A DNA stretch of 21,202 nt. Source: Smittium mucronatum (taxonomy: Eukaryota > Kickxellomycota > Harpellomycetes > Harpellales > Legeriomycetaceae). The notes under the pieces were generated by a model. It was not told the origin of the DNA. It saw only the letters and a program-made list of their open reading frames with translations, and searched no databases. The translations under genes and the position numbers were made by a program. This document shows, one piece after another, positions 20,646 to 21,202 of this stretch (position 1 is its first letter; the number at the start of each line of letters is the position of its first letter). Location: contig LSSL01003122.1 in the NCBI GenBank assembly GCA_001953115.1, positions 1 to 21,202 of the forward strand, written 5' to 3'.

Positions 20646-21202
20646 AATAAAGAATATTTGACTTCTAAATATTTTCCTGTAAAAAAAATCTGAATTTTAA
20701 TAGGTTAATTATTAATCACAATATCTTTTAATAATTTAAGGGAACTTTTATTATTTAACAAGAACTATTATTAATTTCCAAGATGTTTTCATTAACTTCC
20801 TCAAAAGATCCAAGATGTTATCCAACTAAATCCAAGCTTTTTTTTCACAATAATTTTTTGTTTTATTTTTATTGGTCAAATATCTTGAATTTTGTTGAAT
20901 TTTTTTTTTTTGAACTTTTGAATTAAGTAATAATTTTTTTCTTTATATAAAATAAAATATCCAATAAAATCATTATAATAAATAATTCATTTGAAATTCC
21001 CAGAAAAGATAATCTTTGAGTTAAATTGGTATAAACAACCTTTAAGAATTTCAAAAAAACTAATATCTTTCTTGAGAAGAAATAATAGCGGTTTAATTGG
21101 GTATTTTATTATATATATTACGGCACCTCTTCTATTTAACTATGTGAATAACAAGTAGCAAATAATAACACGTGATTTTAATCAGGTATTTTATTAGAGA
21201 AA
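20646..21202. other. A/T-rich spacer
   Basis: No gene is seen. The 11-bp word TCCAAGATGTT occurs twice (20777-20787 and 20809-20819), a minor direct repeat. Confidence 0.5.

Noticed and set aside
1..21202. CRISPR array, bacterial operons, rRNA
   Set aside because: No regularly spaced repeats, no ribosome-binding sites ahead of ORFs, and no stretch with rRNA-like composition or conserved cores.

Overview
This 21.2-kb window looks like gene-poor, repeat-derived DNA from a very A+T-rich eukaryotic genome. I found no gene that is clearly intact, no rRNA, no tRNA and no CRISPR array. The combination of extreme A+T content, no functional genes and several decayed transposon families (non-LTR retroelement, MULE, DIRS-like) fits an expanded, gene-sparse microsporidian genome of the Hamiltosporidium type. 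That assignment is an inference from composition and from the style of the reverse transcriptase (RT) motifs. Another A+T-rich protist or fungus is possible.

Three coding relics can be assigned to families. (1) At the left edge, on the + strand, is a broken LINE-type RT (1-729), cut by the window start, with about 220 unexplained bases between its two conserved blocks. (2) On the - strand at about 8164-6780 is a decayed Mutator-like (MULE) transposase, with a FLYWCH-like N-terminus, both aspartate blocks of the catalytic core and the WFHV signature, spread over two or more frames. (3) On the - strand at about 20480-16700 is a decayed DIRS-like retroelement: a gag-like N-terminal region, an RT core, RNase H and the DIRS-specific segment after RNase H. 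None of the domains of (2) and (3) appears as a single long open reading frame. They emerge only when the strand is read across stops and frameshifts.

Between these lie stretches that stay in one frame over tens to hundreds of codons with fewer stops than the base composition predicts. The clearest is 3275-4387 (+), 371 codons from an ATG with 13 in-frame stops and no frameshift. Its second half is broken only by TGA codons. Weaker examples are at 1361-1576, 8653-8943, 9002-9241, 9724-10157, 10971-11354, 14177-14437 and 15740-16072 (+), and 8536-8429 (-). Two short + strand pieces, 9002-9241 (FLYWCH-like) and 12984-13127 (SWIM-like CKH), may come from further MULE copies.

The rest is A/T-rich spacer with homopolymer runs, microsatellites, a 7-bp minisatellite, a nested inverted repeat at 5249-5308 and one four-run G-quadruplex motif at 6163-6181. 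Open stretches of 60 codons or so are expected by chance about ten times or more in a window of this composition (my rough estimate), so unassigned ORFs are given low confidence. There is no sign of genes working together. The window reads as a transposon graveyard.
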